Positions 1 through 8,257 of a stretch of DNA of 64,000 bases are shown here, in pieces (within the stretch, counting starts at the first letter, position 1; each line of letters opens with the position of its first letter). The position numbers were made by a program, and so were the translations under genes. Origin of the DNA: JAUILA01 sp050289805 (GTDB lineage: Bacteria; Bacteroidota; Bacteroidia; Cytophagales; Cyclobacteriaceae). The notes below the pieces were generated by a model, which was not told the DNA's origin, ran no database searches, and saw nothing but the letters and a program-made list of their open reading frames with translations. The DNA lies in assembly GCA_050289805.1 (NCBI GenBank), contig JBNKGL010000004.1:178305-242304 (forward strand), given 5' to 3'.

Positions 1-26
1 ACGTGTTTTAAATTTTTTACTGACTT

Positions 27-623
27 ATGACAAAGAAAATATTACTTGCAGGCCTTCTGATGATCACGGGCCTGTTGTTTTTTACTACCACGGTACAGGC
101 ACAAAATTATAATCAGGGAATTGGGATCCGCATCGGGGATCCGCTTGGAATTACTTACAAGGCGTATCTCCAACGGCGATCTGCCATTGAACTCATTCTG
201 GGTTCAGTTTCCAGGAATAATCATTCAAGCTACTACCGGGATTCGTTTAAAAAGTTAAACAAGTATGATGATTTCCTCTATAATTCCCATAATGTGAATT
301 TTACAATGGTACTGATGGGGCGCTATCTCAAGCATGAGTCGTTTCCCGCTCATGTTGAAGGTCGTCTTGACTGGTTCTATGGAGGTGGTGTCCAGCTACG
401 GATTGCCAAATTGGAATATCAATACTTCGATACACAAAACCGGATATTTACCGACGACCACACAAATGTCGACTTCGGGCCGGAGGGAATTATTGGAATG
501 GAGTATGAATTCGCCGATATCCCGATGGTAGCATTTGGTGAGGTTAGTTTGTTGATGGAACTTGTGGACCGTCCATTTCATTTCGCTGTATTTGGTGCAT
601 TCGGACTTCGATATGCGTTTTAA
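27..623 (+). CDS. Putative outer-membrane beta-barrel protein
   Basis: A 198-residue secreted protein. It opens with a typical signal peptide (lysines at 3-4, a hydrophobic stretch, cleavage expected near VQAQ at 23-26). The mature part alternates polar and aromatic residues in beta-rich strands (GIGIRIGDPLGITYKAYL, VNFTMVLMGRYL), contains Gly-rich turns and ends in a strand finishing with a C-terminal Phe (FGLRYAF), a usual feature of outer-membrane barrels. The length would suit an 8-strand barrel. No specific family is recognised; porin-like or PorT-like is only a structural guess. The ATG start fits the signal peptide, and a second small envelope protein follows 12 bp downstream, probably co-transcribed. 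Confidence 0.7.
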   Translation: MTKKILLAGLLMITGLLFFTTTVQAQNYNQGIGIRIGDPLGITYKAYLQRRSAIELILGSVSRNNHSSYYRDSFKKLNKYDDFLYNSHNVNFTMVLMGRYLKHESFPAHVEGRLDWFYGGGVQLRIAKLEYQYFDTQNRIFTDDHTNVDFGPEGIIGMEYEFADIPMVAFGEVSLLMELVDRPFHFAVFGAFGLRYAF

Positions 624-635
624 TCAGATTTTGGT

Positions 636-1145
636 TTGAAAAAATTCATTTTTCCCGGATTTCTGCTCATTATAATTCTGTCAGTGGTATTCATTTGGCT
701 TGGCGGAAATTCTTCTGTTGAGTATGAACTTGTAGACCTGGAGCCGACTGTCCTGTATGGGTATGATTACCGGGGTCGTCCCACACAGCCGGAGCTTGAA
801 AAACTATTTTTTAAGGTTAGGGATGCCTCTACATTTATGCCGGGAGAATATCTTACCATCATTTCTTACGGAGTTGAATCGACCGTGGATACACTGCATC
901 AATTCATTGGCACCCAGCATGAGGTTCTGAATAATACAGACTCGGCTGTACAGAAAGTAGTCGATGGCGGCAGGTTTGTGAGGGTAGCGCTGAACATGCA
1001 TTCATTGGTGCGGCCTTCACCGGGAAATGTTCGCGATGGGGCTGTTGAATTTGCCAGCTCTGAAGGATTGGAAATCTCAGAATGGAACCTTGAAGTTTTT
1101 ACTGCGGATGATGTCCTTACGGTGTATTTTCCAGTGTTGGAGTAA
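636..1145 (+). CDS. Small membrane-anchored protein, function unknown
   Basis: A 169-residue protein with one N-terminal hydrophobic segment (about residues 4-23) and a soluble domain outside the inner membrane. It probably starts with TTG: that codon gives MKKFIFPG and a proper anchor, and no ATG is nearby. The soluble part, with a VEYELVDLEP opening, is faintly reminiscent of GyrI-like/effector-binding folds, but no motif settles this. It lies 12 bp after the barrel protein. Its stop codon abuts the stop of the convergent ABC transporter gene. Function unknown. Confidence 0.6.
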   Translation: MKKFIFPGFLLIIILSVVFIWLGGNSSVEYELVDLEPTVLYGYDYRGRPTQPELEKLFFKVRDASTFMPGEYLTIISYGVESTVDTLHQFIGTQHEVLNNTDSAVQKVVDGGRFVRVALNMHSLVRPSPGNVRDGAVEFASSEGLEISEWNLEVFTADDVLTVYFPVLE

Positions 1146-2936
1146 TCAATTCTCCAACGGCTGTTCTGCGGTCATCTGTTTATCGTAAAGCTCTTTGTAA
1201 ACTCCGTTGGTGGAAAGAAGGCTTTCGTTTGTTCCCTCCTCTACAATTTTGCCGTCATCCAGAACAATAATCTTATCAGCCAGTTTGGCAGATGAAACGC
1301 GGTGTGAAATGATGATGGTGGTGCGTCCCTGCATAATGCGTTTCATGCTGTTCAGAATCATATTTTCTGTTTTGGTGTCAACAGCCGACAGGGCATCATC
1401 CATGACAAGGATTTTAGGATTTCGCACAAGGGCACGGGCAATTGAAACACGTTGTTTTTGTCCGCCGCTTAATGTAATACCACGTTCGCCCAACCGTGTT
1501 GCAAATCCATTCGGGAAATCAATAATATTATTGTAGACATCTGCCTGTCGTGCCGCTTCATGGATATCCTCTTCACTTGCTTCTTCAGCTCCAAATGCGA
1601 TGTTATTAAAAATGGAATCTGAAAAAAGGAACACATCCTGGGGTATGTATCCTATCTGGCTGCGAAGACACGTCACATTGTAGTCACGGATATCCATACC
1701 ATCGATACAGATTTCACCTTCCGTCACATCATACATTCGCGTGATCAGGTTTGCGATGGTACTTTTTCCTGCCCCGGTGGTTCCGATGATGGCCATTGAT
1801 TCACCTGGTTCAACAGTAAAGGAAACGTCGTTCAATGCGCGTATTCCGGAATCAGGATAAACAAGGGAGACATGGTCGAATACGATTTCACCCTTGAGTT
1901 CGGTTACTATCTCTTTGTCGCTCACAATGTCGTTTTCAACATTCAGGAATTCATTTATCCGTTTTTGGGACGCCGCTGCCCGTTGAATGATCGAAGAAAT
2001 CCATCCCAGCGAAGTAACCGGCCAGGTCAGGAGGTTTACATAAATGATAAATTCGGCAATATTTCCAAAAGACAGGGTACCTTCAATCACTTTTGCACTC
2101 CCGGCATATACCGTTAGGATTGTGCTCAGCCCGATCAGGCCCAGGATAAGCGGGAAAAACAATGACTGTACACGTGTTAATTCAAGAGACCGGTCTTTGT
2201 ATTCGTTGCTTAACTCTTCAAATTGTTCCCCGCTGTCTTTTTCACGGGTGAAGGATTTTAAAACCCGGATGCCGGAGAATGCCTCCTGTACATAGGTCGA
2301 CAGGCCCGACTGGCTTACCTGGATTTCTTCAGAACGCTTGTTGATAATGTTATTCACATAATATATGCTTACAGACAGGATTGGAAGGGGAATGAGGGAA
2401 TAAAGCGTAAGGGTTACATCGATCGAAAGCATATATGGAATCAGCAGGGCAACCAGGGTGATCATATTAAGCCCATACATGATCGAGGGACCCAGGTACA
2501 TTCGGACTTTGCTGACATCTTCTGAAATACGGTTCATCAGGTCGCCTGTATTATTTCTGCGATAAAAACTCAGGGGCAGGGACTGATAGTGATTGAAGAT
2601 CTCATTTTTCAGGTCATATTCAACCAATCTCGACATAACGATGATGGTCTGCCGTACCATGAAGAGAAAAACACCACGCAGCAATGCCATCAAAAGTATG
2701 ATCAGGGCATATATAACGAGGTTTATGGCAAACTGGTCATAGAGTGTTTCCTGTATTGAAATACCATCAAAAAGGCCATATACGCTGATATTATCGGTAA
2801 CAACGTCAATAGCATATCTCACCATTACCCCGGGAACAATCTGAAAAATATTCGAAATAATCGTAAAAATCAGCCCGAATATCAGGTGGTATTTATACTT
2901 GAGCAGGTATTTATTGAGATAGCTAAGTTCTTTCAT
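1146..2936 (-). CDS. ABC exporter half-transporter with degenerate catalytic glutamate
   Basis: A 596-residue type IV ABC exporter half: six transmembrane helices in the first ~320 residues, then a nucleotide-binding domain. Counted from the ATG at 2936 (MKELSYLNKY), Walker A is GTTGAGKS (385-392), the signature is LSGGQKQR (489-496) and the H-loop is ISHR (~534-537). Walker B reads ILVMDDALSAVD: the residue that should be the catalytic Glu is Asp514. This substitution marks the degenerate-site subunit of heterodimeric exporters such as BmrC/YheI and TM287. Such proteins export drugs or lipids. No partner half lies beside it. An upstream alternative start (2966) would add ten residues and is less typical. 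Confidence 0.9.
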   Translation of the reverse strand: MKELSYLNKYLLKYKYHLIFGLIFTIISNIFQIVPGVMVRYAIDVVTDNISVYGLFDGISIQETLYDQFAINLVIYALIILLMALLRGVFLFMVRQTIIVMSRLVEYDLKNEIFNHYQSLPLSFYRRNNTGDLMNRISEDVSKVRMYLGPSIMYGLNMITLVALLIPYMLSIDVTLTLYSLIPLPILSVSIYYVNNIINKRSEEIQVSQSGLSTYVQEAFSGIRVLKSFTREKDSGEQFEELSNEYKDRSLELTRVQSLFFPLILGLIGLSTILTVYAGSAKVIEGTLSFGNIAEFIIYVNLLTWPVTSLGWISSIIQRAAASQKRINEFLNVENDIVSDKEIVTELKGEIVFDHVSLVYPDSGIRALNDVSFTVEPGESMAIIGTTGAGKSTIANLITRMYDVTEGEICIDGMDIRDYNVTCLRSQIGYIPQDVFLFSDSIFNNIAFGAEEASEEDIHEAARQADVYNNIIDFPNGFATRLGERGITLSGGQKQRVSIARALVRNPKILVMDDALSAVDTKTENMILNSMKRIMQGRTTIIISHRVSSAKLADKIIVLDDGKIVEEGTNESLLSTNGVYKELYDKQMTAEQPLEN

Positions 2937-3022
2937 TGGTAAGAGCCGTAACAAAGGAAACGACAATTAAGTCATTTGGTTTTTTGCAAACGGTTTCTAT
3001 GAGTTAAAATCATAAAAAATCC

Positions 3023-3030
3023 TATTTTTG
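3023..3030 (+). promoter_or_regulatory. Bacteroidota -7 promoter element (TATTTTTG) for leucine dehydrogenase
   Basis: TATTTTTG matches the Bacteroidota -7 consensus TAnnTTTG and lies 72 bp before the preferred ATG of the leucine dehydrogenase gene, in a divergent intergenic region. No good TTTG -33 element lies at the usual distance; TTTC at 2993-2996 is 26 bp upstream. The element overlaps an in-frame TTG, which argues against that upstream start. Confidence 0.45.
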
Positions 3031-3102
3031 CGGCGTCATCAAAAGGGGACTTCCTCCATTTGTGCAGACAAATCTACTACAAACAAATTACAATTTGGAA
3101 AG

Positions 3103-4203
3103 ATGGAGATCAACGTATTAGAATCGGTGGAAAATAAGGGTTTGTTCGAGGAACTCTCTGCGATGGGTCATGAGCAGGTAGTTTACTGCAGTGATAAGGC
3201 GACTGGTCTGAAGGCCATTATAGGTATTCATAATACAATCCTCGGACCGGCACTGGGCGGAACACGGATGTGGAACTATGCTACTGAACAGGAGGCCCTG
3301 ACAGATGTGCTGAGACTTTCGCGGGGAATGACATATAAAGCCGCAATTACAGGACTGAACCTGGGTGGTGGAAAGGCTGTGATCATTGGCGATGCCAGGA
3401 CGATGAAAACGGAACCATTTTTAAGGAGGTTCGGTAAGTTCGTCAACAGCCTTAACGGCAAGTATTGGACGGCGGAAGATGTGAATATGAAGACCCGTGA
3501 TATGGAATACATCCATATGGAAACCAATTTTGTCACCGGTATATCCGAGTCCCGCGGTGGAGGAGGAGATCCGTCGCCTGTTACCGCATATGGAACGTAT
3601 CTCGGAATGAAGGCTGCGGTAAAGAAGGTTTATGGGAATGATTCACTGGAAGGCAGGAAAATCGCTGTTCAGGGTGTTGGTCAGGTTGGAATGTACCTCG
3701 TGGATTACCTCACAAAGGAAAATGCGAATGTATTCATTACGGATATTGATCCTGCGAAAGTTGCAATGGTCGCTAAAGACAGGGGTGTGCAGGTAGTCGG
3801 ACAGGATGAGATCTATGGACTGGACGTCGATATTTATGCTCCTTGTGCATTGGGTGCTACCATCAATGATAATACGCTGAGTCAGCTAAAATGCAAGGTT
3901 ATCGCGGGGGCTGCGAATAATCAGCTTGAAGATGAAGTGGTTCACGGTAAAAAACTTGCAGAAATGGGGATTACATATGCTCCTGATTTTCTGATCAACG
4001 CCGGAGGACTGATTAATGTATATGAAGAATACCTGGGAAATTACAACAGGGATCGTGCATATGCGACAGCCGAAAAAATTTATGATACATGTCTGCATAT
4101 TTTGAATACTGCGGAAGCTGAAGGTATTACTACGCAGCTGGCAGCAACAAAAATGGCAGAAAAACGCATAGAAGATATGGGCAAGGTTAAGCTGCCCCGT
4201 TAG
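3103..4203 (+). CDS. Leucine dehydrogenase (Glu/Leu/Phe/Val dehydrogenase family)
   Basis: Cytoplasmic NAD-dependent oxidative deaminase of branched-chain amino acids (L-leucine to 4-methyl-2-oxopentanoate plus ammonia). The 366-residue product from the ATG at 3103 has the usual length of leucine dehydrogenases. The N-terminal catalytic domain carries LGGTRMWNY, lysine 79 (MTYKAA) and lysine 91 (GGGKAV), which match the substrate-binding and catalytic lysines of the Bacillus enzymes. The Rossmann domain contains GVGQVGMYLVDYL, and the C-terminal part has NAGGLINVYEEY. An in-frame TTG at 3028 would add 25 residues but overlaps the likely promoter. Valine or phenylalanine preference cannot be excluded. 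Confidence 0.92.
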   Translation: MEINVLESVENKGLFEELSAMGHEQVVYCSDKATGLKAIIGIHNTILGPALGGTRMWNYATEQEALTDVLRLSRGMTYKAAITGLNLGGGKAVIIGDARTMKTEPFLRRFGKFVNSLNGKYWTAEDVNMKTRDMEYIHMETNFVTGISESRGGGGDPSPVTAYGTYLGMKAAVKKVYGNDSLEGRKIAVQGVGQVGMYLVDYLTKENANVFITDIDPAKVAMVAKDRGVQVVGQDEIYGLDVDIYAPCALGATINDNTLSQLKCKVIAGAANNQLEDEVVHGKKLAEMGITYAPDFLINAGGLINVYEEYLGNYNRDRAYATAEKIYDTCLHILNTAEAEGITTQLAATKMAEKRIEDMGKVKLPR

Positions 4204-4259
4204 ATTATTATTTCGTACAGTAAAGAATTGTACTCAAAAGTTCTTTTATTTATTACTAT

Positions 4260-5396
4260 ATGCTGAATCGCAGGACCCTCAGAATTAAAGCAATGCAAAC
4301 ATTATATGCATTGCGTCAGAGCCGGCAGGCCAATTACGGCATTGCCCTGGAACAGATTCGGGAATCATTTTTGCCCGATCTGAATTCAATGGAGGTGCAG
4401 GATCCCGTGAAATTGCGTGAGCTGGGAGAAGAAGCCCTGGATCGATTCCGTAATCATTATCTTGAACCCGGATACATATCCTCCGGTTCATCAGATGAAA
4501 GGGTGGATGAAGTTGTAAACCAATCTATCAGTGAGTATCACCAGGCCAACCAAAAGGATGAAATACATTTCAGAAAGGCCATGGTACAGGAAGTGGATCG
4601 AATTTATGACCGCTACCTGTCGATGTTGCAGCTTTTGATCCTTTTCCGTGAACTTGCTGAAAATGATACCAAACGGAATCATAAAAATTTCATTAACAAT
4701 CCGTTCATCCAGGTTTTGGCCACAAATGAGGAACTTCAGGTCCTGTTTTTACGTAAACACATTAACTGGGACAAGGATTCTTCTACGGTTCGACAGTGGT
4801 TTAAAGATTTTATTCGTGCTAATGACAGGTACCAGGCGTATCTGGCACTTGACAAAGTTGATGAGGAAAAAGAGGCTGAATTTATCAATCATCTGATAAA
4901 AACGGTCATTTTCAAGAATGAGACAATCGATAAATTTCTGGAAGAACGTGATCTTAACTGGGCAGAAGATAAGGCCATTGTAAAAAGTCTGACGTCAAAA
5001 ACAGCGAAGAGTTACTTTGAAGAAGGGAAATTTGCACTACAGGAGATATCCTACAACTGGGAGGAGGATAAAGAGTTTTTCATAGATCTGTACAACTCCA
5101 CATGTGAGGTTGAAAAGAAATATGAAGGCTTGATTGGTGAAAAAACACAGAACTGGGACATCGAGAGAATTGCCCTTACAGACCGGATTGTCATTGAAAT
5201 GGCCATTGCTGAGATGATCAATTTTAGCAGTATACCTGTAAAAGTGACGATTAATGAATATATTGAGGTGGTAAAAAAGTACAGTACACCGAAGAGCAAG
5301 CAGTTTATTAACGGAATTCTCGACGTTTTATCGAATGAATTGGTGTCTACAGGGGTTATAAAGAAGAGCGGTCGGGGATTAATAGATAATAAGTAA
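4260..5396 (+). CDS. nusB: Transcription antitermination factor NusB (long Bacteroidota form)
   Basis: NusB binds boxA RNA with NusE (S10) and assists rRNA antitermination. The C-terminal ~115 residues (about 258-370) hold the NusB domain, including NWDIERIALTDRIVIEMAIAEM, and SIPVKVTINEYIEVVKKYS with FINGILD. The first 10-20 residues (MLNRRTLRIKAMQTLYAL) match the N-terminal NusB helix. Between them is a long, charged helical insertion, so the 378-residue protein is more than twice the length of Escherichia coli NusB (139), as is usual in Bacteroidota. It starts the cluster with YtxH (18 bp gap) and DUF1573. Confidence 0.9.
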   Translation: MLNRRTLRIKAMQTLYALRQSRQANYGIALEQIRESFLPDLNSMEVQDPVKLRELGEEALDRFRNHYLEPGYISSGSSDERVDEVVNQSISEYHQANQKDEIHFRKAMVQEVDRIYDRYLSMLQLLILFRELAENDTKRNHKNFINNPFIQVLATNEELQVLFLRKHINWDKDSSTVRQWFKDFIRANDRYQAYLALDKVDEEKEAEFINHLIKTVIFKNETIDKFLEERDLNWAEDKAIVKSLTSKTAKSYFEEGKFALQEISYNWEEDKEFFIDLYNSTCEVEKKYEGLIGEKTQNWDIERIALTDRIVIEMAIAEMINFSSIPVKVTINEYIEVVKKYSTPKSKQFINGILDVLSNELVSTGVIKKSGRGLIDNK

Positions 5397-5414
5397 AAAT
5401 TTAAGTTATAAATC

Positions 5415-5723
5415 ATGAACAGAAATAGCGGAAATGCCATATTGGCCTTTTTACTCGGAGCTGCTGCAGGATCAGTTGCAGGAATTCTTTTTGCTCCGGA
5501 CAAGGGGTCCAATACACGGGATAAGTTATCGTACAGGCTTCACAAATACAGAAGAAGTCTTGAGGACCTGCTGGACGACTTGGTTTCTGAAAGAAACGGA
5601 GCTTTCAGTGAGGCAAAATCTCATGGAGAGAAAGTAGTAAATGATGCACGTGAGAAAGCAGAAAAACTGCTGGAGGATGTGGATGAATTGCTAAGTCACA
5701 TCAATAAGAAAACCGACAATTGA
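5415..5723 (+). CDS. YtxH domain-containing small envelope protein
   Basis: A 102-residue protein with the YtxH signature: an N-terminal Gly/Ala-rich hydrophobic helix (about 7-24, LLGAAAGSVAGILFAP) followed at once by PDKGSNTRDKLS, then an amphipathic charged helix likely to form a coiled coil (about 45-98). YtxH proteins are general-stress or envelope proteins of unknown molecular role. It lies 18 bp after nusB, in the nusB-YtxH-DUF1573 order seen in other Bacteroidota. Confidence 0.85.
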   Translation: MNRNSGNAILAFLLGAAAGSVAGILFAPDKGSNTRDKLSYRLHKYRRSLEDLLDDLVSERNGAFSEAKSHGEKVVNDAREKAEKLLEDVDELLSHINKKTDN

Positions 5724-5781
5724 CGGAACGAAAAAAATCCCATATTGTTATTACATGTATAATTAACCTTAATGCTTTAAA

Positions 5782-6300
5782 ATGAAGAAATTTGCAACAT
5801 TTTTTTTGATGACCGGAATGGCAGCATTGCTGTCGTTCTCATGTGGAAACCGTGACGCTGAAAAGAGAATTGCTGAATTGGAGAGTCGTCTTGCAGAACT
5901 TGAAAATGGCGGAACTCAGGTTACGCCTGCGGTGCAGGCCACAGCGCCTGATCAGAAACCGGAAGGACCCCTTCCAACCTTTAATTTTCAGGAAATTGAA
6001 CATGATTTTGGTACTATCACCGAGGGTGATGTAGTTGAGCACATTTTCAGATTCACCAACAACGGTGAGGCTCCACTGGTAATTGAAAATGCTATCGGAT
6101 CATGTGGATGTACTGTCCCTACCTATACCCGCGAACCAATTCCGGTTGGAGGCGAAGGTGAGATCTTTGTGAAGTTTGACTCTAAAGGAAAGCCAAACCT
6201 GCAAAATAAGACAGTTACCATCACTGCCAATACGTGGCCTAAAAAGACGATGCTTCGTATAAAGGCGATGGTGAATCCGGCCACTGCATCGATCCAGTAA
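5782..6300 (+). CDS. DUF1573 domain lipoprotein
   Basis: A 172-residue predicted lipoprotein: signal peptide with a lipobox-like LSFSC giving Cys21, then a short coiled coil (EKRIAELESRLAELENG, about 28-44), a linker rich in P/Q/T, and a DUF1573 Ig-like domain (about 65-165). The domain shows the standard pattern FQEIEHDFGTITEG, IGSCGCTVPTY and the later KFDSKGKPNLQNKTVTI. DUF1573 resembles ASH/MSP-like beta-sandwiches; no function is known. It is followed by a clear terminator that closes the nusB cluster. Confidence 0.88.
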   Translation: MKKFATFFLMTGMAALLSFSCGNRDAEKRIAELESRLAELENGGTQVTPAVQATAPDQKPEGPLPTFNFQEIEHDFGTITEGDVVEHIFRFTNNGEAPLVIENAIGSCGCTVPTYTREPIPVGGEGEIFVKFDSKGKPNLQNKTVTITANTWPKKTMLRIKAMVNPATASIQ

Positions 6301-6323
6301 GCCTGACATCATAAATATCGATT

Positions 6324-6357
6324 ATATCCCAACCTCTCACGGGGTTGGGATATTTTA
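6324..6357 (+). terminator. Intrinsic terminator after the DUF1573 gene
   Basis: A perfect 11-bp inverted repeat ATATCCCAACC / GGTTGGGATAT (6324-6334 and 6343-6353) with an 8-nt loop, followed by a T-rich tract. It lies 23 bp after the DUF1573 stop and before the yajC start, so it separates the two gene groups. Confidence 0.8.
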
Positions 6358-6401
6358 TTTCATTTTACGTATTTTGCTCAATACTCTTTAACCATAATAC
6401 T

Positions 6402-6716
6402 ATGATATCAATAATATTTGCCCAGGCATCAGGAGAAAGTGGGGGGATGTTTCAATTCGTATTTCTCGCCGGTATATTCCTCGTGTTTTATTTCTTTATG
6501 ATCAGGCCGCAGCAGAAAAGGCAGAAAGAGCAAAAGAAATTTATTTCTGAAGTGCAGAAAGGAGATCGTGTCGTGACCATCGGTGGCGTACATGGAAAAG
6601 TCTTATCCATCGATGATGATACGGTTGTCCTTGAAATTGATAAAGGGATTATGACAGTCAACAAAAGTGCATTGTCATTGGAATCAAGTAAACCTAAAGA
6701 ATCAAAAACTAAGTAA
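6402..6716 (+). CDS. yajC: Preprotein translocase subunit YajC
   Basis: YajC is the small accessory membrane protein of the SecDF-YajC complex. The 104-residue product starts at the ATG at 6402; an in-frame TTG at 6345 lies inside the terminator hairpin and is rejected. One transmembrane helix (about 16-33, FQFVFLAGIFLVFYFFMIRP) is followed by the diagnostic FFMIRPQQKRQKEQ and a cytoplasmic domain with GDRVVTIGGVHGKV. Its stop codon is followed directly by the next gene, implying co-translation with YbbR. Confidence 0.93.
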   Translation: MISIIFAQASGESGGMFQFVFLAGIFLVFYFFMIRPQQKRQKEQKKFISEVQKGDRVVTIGGVHGKVLSIDDDTVVLEIDKGIMTVNKSALSLESSKPKESKTK

Positions 6717-7673
6717 TTGGCAGAAATAGGTGATATTATCCGTGATTTTAAAGATGGGCGTACCAACCGCATCCGGGTAATATTGCTTTGTTTTTTGGCG
6801 GCCACAACATTCTGGTTCCTGAATGCGCTGAACAAGGATCATACTGCGACAATTCGGTACCCGGTTGAGTTCCTGTATGATCATACCACCTATGTTCCGG
6901 TCGAGGATTTACCAGAAAATGTGCTCATCAACGTGAATAGTATTGGCTGGAACTTATTAAAGAATAACCTGGGCATAAAAGTGACACCACTGCAAATTCC
7001 AGTGGAAAACCCTTCCGATACACGTAAAATTGCAGCCAATACGTTACCCGGACTCATTTCCGATCAGCTCAATGATTTTCAGCTGAATTATGTGCTCACA
7101 GATACACTTCATCTCCATATAGACCGTAAACTTCGGAATACAGTCTATATTAAGCTTGATACTTCCAAAATAGCCCTTGCTCCAAATACAGAAATTAGGC
7201 CGGATATAAAGATCATCCCTGACTCTGTTGTACTTGAAGGACCTTCATCTGTTATAAAAGCATTGGATGGAACAATTTTTATCAATCTTGATAATGACCA
7301 GGTAGCTTCTGATTTTGATGAGATCGTGGGAATTGAATTGCCACCCGGGGTTACGGCTCTGAATACAAGTTCAGTAAGAATATCCTTTGAGATCAAGGAA
7401 TACGTAGAAAGATCGCTGCGGGTACCAATTAAACGACAGAATTTTCCGGATGACAGTACCTGGATTGCCGAGCCTACCGAGGTTCTTGTCCGATATCGCG
7501 TTGATGCGCAGGATGATGATGAGGTGAATCCTTCTGCATTTCTCATTGTTGCGGATTTTGAGAAGATGGACACGTCAGATTCACTTGTAAGTCCGCGTAT
7601 TGTCGCCTATCCTGAACGTCTGTCGGGTGTAAGAATGGATAGCCTGAGGGTACGAATTCAAAAGAAAAAGTGA
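6717..7673 (+). CDS. YbbR-like domain protein
   Basis: A 318-residue protein with one N-terminal transmembrane helix (about 22-40, VILLCFLAATTFWFLNALN) and beta-rich YbbR repeats in the remainder (for example VPVEDLPENVLINVNSIG and IIPDSVVLEGPSSVIKAL). In Firmicutes, YbbR/CdaR regulates the c-di-AMP cyclase CdaA; no cdaA is present here. The best start is TTG immediately after the yajC TAA; the next residues AEIGDIIRDFKDG suit this family. The stop overlaps the GTG start of coaE (GTGA). Confidence 0.8.
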   Translation: MAEIGDIIRDFKDGRTNRIRVILLCFLAATTFWFLNALNKDHTATIRYPVEFLYDHTTYVPVEDLPENVLINVNSIGWNLLKNNLGIKVTPLQIPVENPSDTRKIAANTLPGLISDQLNDFQLNYVLTDTLHLHIDRKLRNTVYIKLDTSKIALAPNTEIRPDIKIIPDSVVLEGPSSVIKALDGTIFINLDNDQVASDFDEIVGIELPPGVTALNTSSVRISFEIKEYVERSLRVPIKRQNFPDDSTWIAEPTEVLVRYRVDAQDDDEVNPSAFLIVADFEKMDTSDSLVSPRIVAYPERLSGVRMDSLRVRIQKKK

Positions 7674-8257
7674 AACAGATTGGAATCACAGGGGGTATAG
7701 GATCGGGAAAAACCCTGGTCACGCGAATATTTAAGTGCCTTGGAATTCCTGTTTATGATGCCGACAGCCGTGCAAAATGGCTTACCAATAATGACCCATC
7801 TATCATTGAAGGGGTAAAATCCTTGCTCGGGAAACAGTCATATGTGAATGGCGAACTGGACCGTAGCCGTGTGGCCTCCATGGTTTTCTCGAATCCGGAT
7901 CTTCTCGAAAAGCTCAATGGAATTATTCACCCGGCAGTAGGCCGTGATTACAAAAAATGGGCCTTTGAACAGCATGCTCCCTATGTGATTAAGGAGGCCG
8001 CCCTTCTTTTTGAAAGCGGAAGTTATCTCCAGCTCGACGCGGTTATCCATGTATCGGCCCCTGTAGATTTGCGTATCAAACGAACTCTGGCCAGGGACAG
8101 GCAGCGAAGTCGCGAGGAAGTTGAAGCAATCATAGCACGGCAGATGAGTGATGCCAATCGAAATTCAAAATCTGATTATGAAATTGTGAATGATGGCAAT
8201 ACACTTGTGATTCCACAGGTACTGAAGTTGCATAATGACTTCCTTCAGGATGCCTGA
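7670..8257 (+). CDS. coaE: Dephospho-CoA kinase
   Basis: Last step of coenzyme A synthesis: phosphorylates dephospho-CoA at the ribose 3'-OH using ATP. The 195-residue product has the family length. The P-loop GITGGIGSGKT lies at residues 4-14, and the acceptor-site YDADSRAKWL follows at about 30-39. The lid and CoA region (LDRSRVASMVFSN, LNGIIHPAV) is present, as is RIKRTLARDRQRSREE. The start is GTG overlapping the previous stop by 4 bp. The C-terminus overlaps the convergent flippase-like gene by 13 bp. Confidence 0.93.
   Translation: MKQIGITGGIGSGKTLVTRIFKCLGIPVYDADSRAKWLTNNDPSIIEGVKSLLGKQSYVNGELDRSRVASMVFSNPDLLEKLNGIIHPAVGRDYKKWAFEQHAPYVIKEAALLFESGSYLQLDAVIHVSAPVDLRIKRTLARDRQRSREEVEAIIARQMSDANRNSKSDYEIVNDGNTLVIPQVLKLHNDFLQDA

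Noticed and set aside
333..337. Third CxxC (CEICN) of the cytochrome as a haem site (protein residues 333-337)
   Set aside because: The position after the second Cys is Asn, not His, so it cannot be a standard c-type haem site; the coordinates given are residue numbers of the protein at 62618-63946.
3028..3102. A TTG start adding 25 residues to leucine dehydrogenase
   Set aside because: It overlaps the TATTTTTG promoter-like element and the extension is not family-like; the ATG at 3103 gives the standard 366-residue length.
5051..5512. A reverse-strand open frame antisense to nusB and YtxH
   Set aside because: It sits wholly opposite well-supported genes and its product has no family features; similar long shadows occur at 13406-13909, 18464-18988, 26772-27386 and 52719-53180.
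6345..6401. A TTG start for yajC inside the terminator hairpin
   Set aside because: It lies in the right arm of the 6324-6353 hairpin; the ATG at 6402 gives a normal-length YajC.
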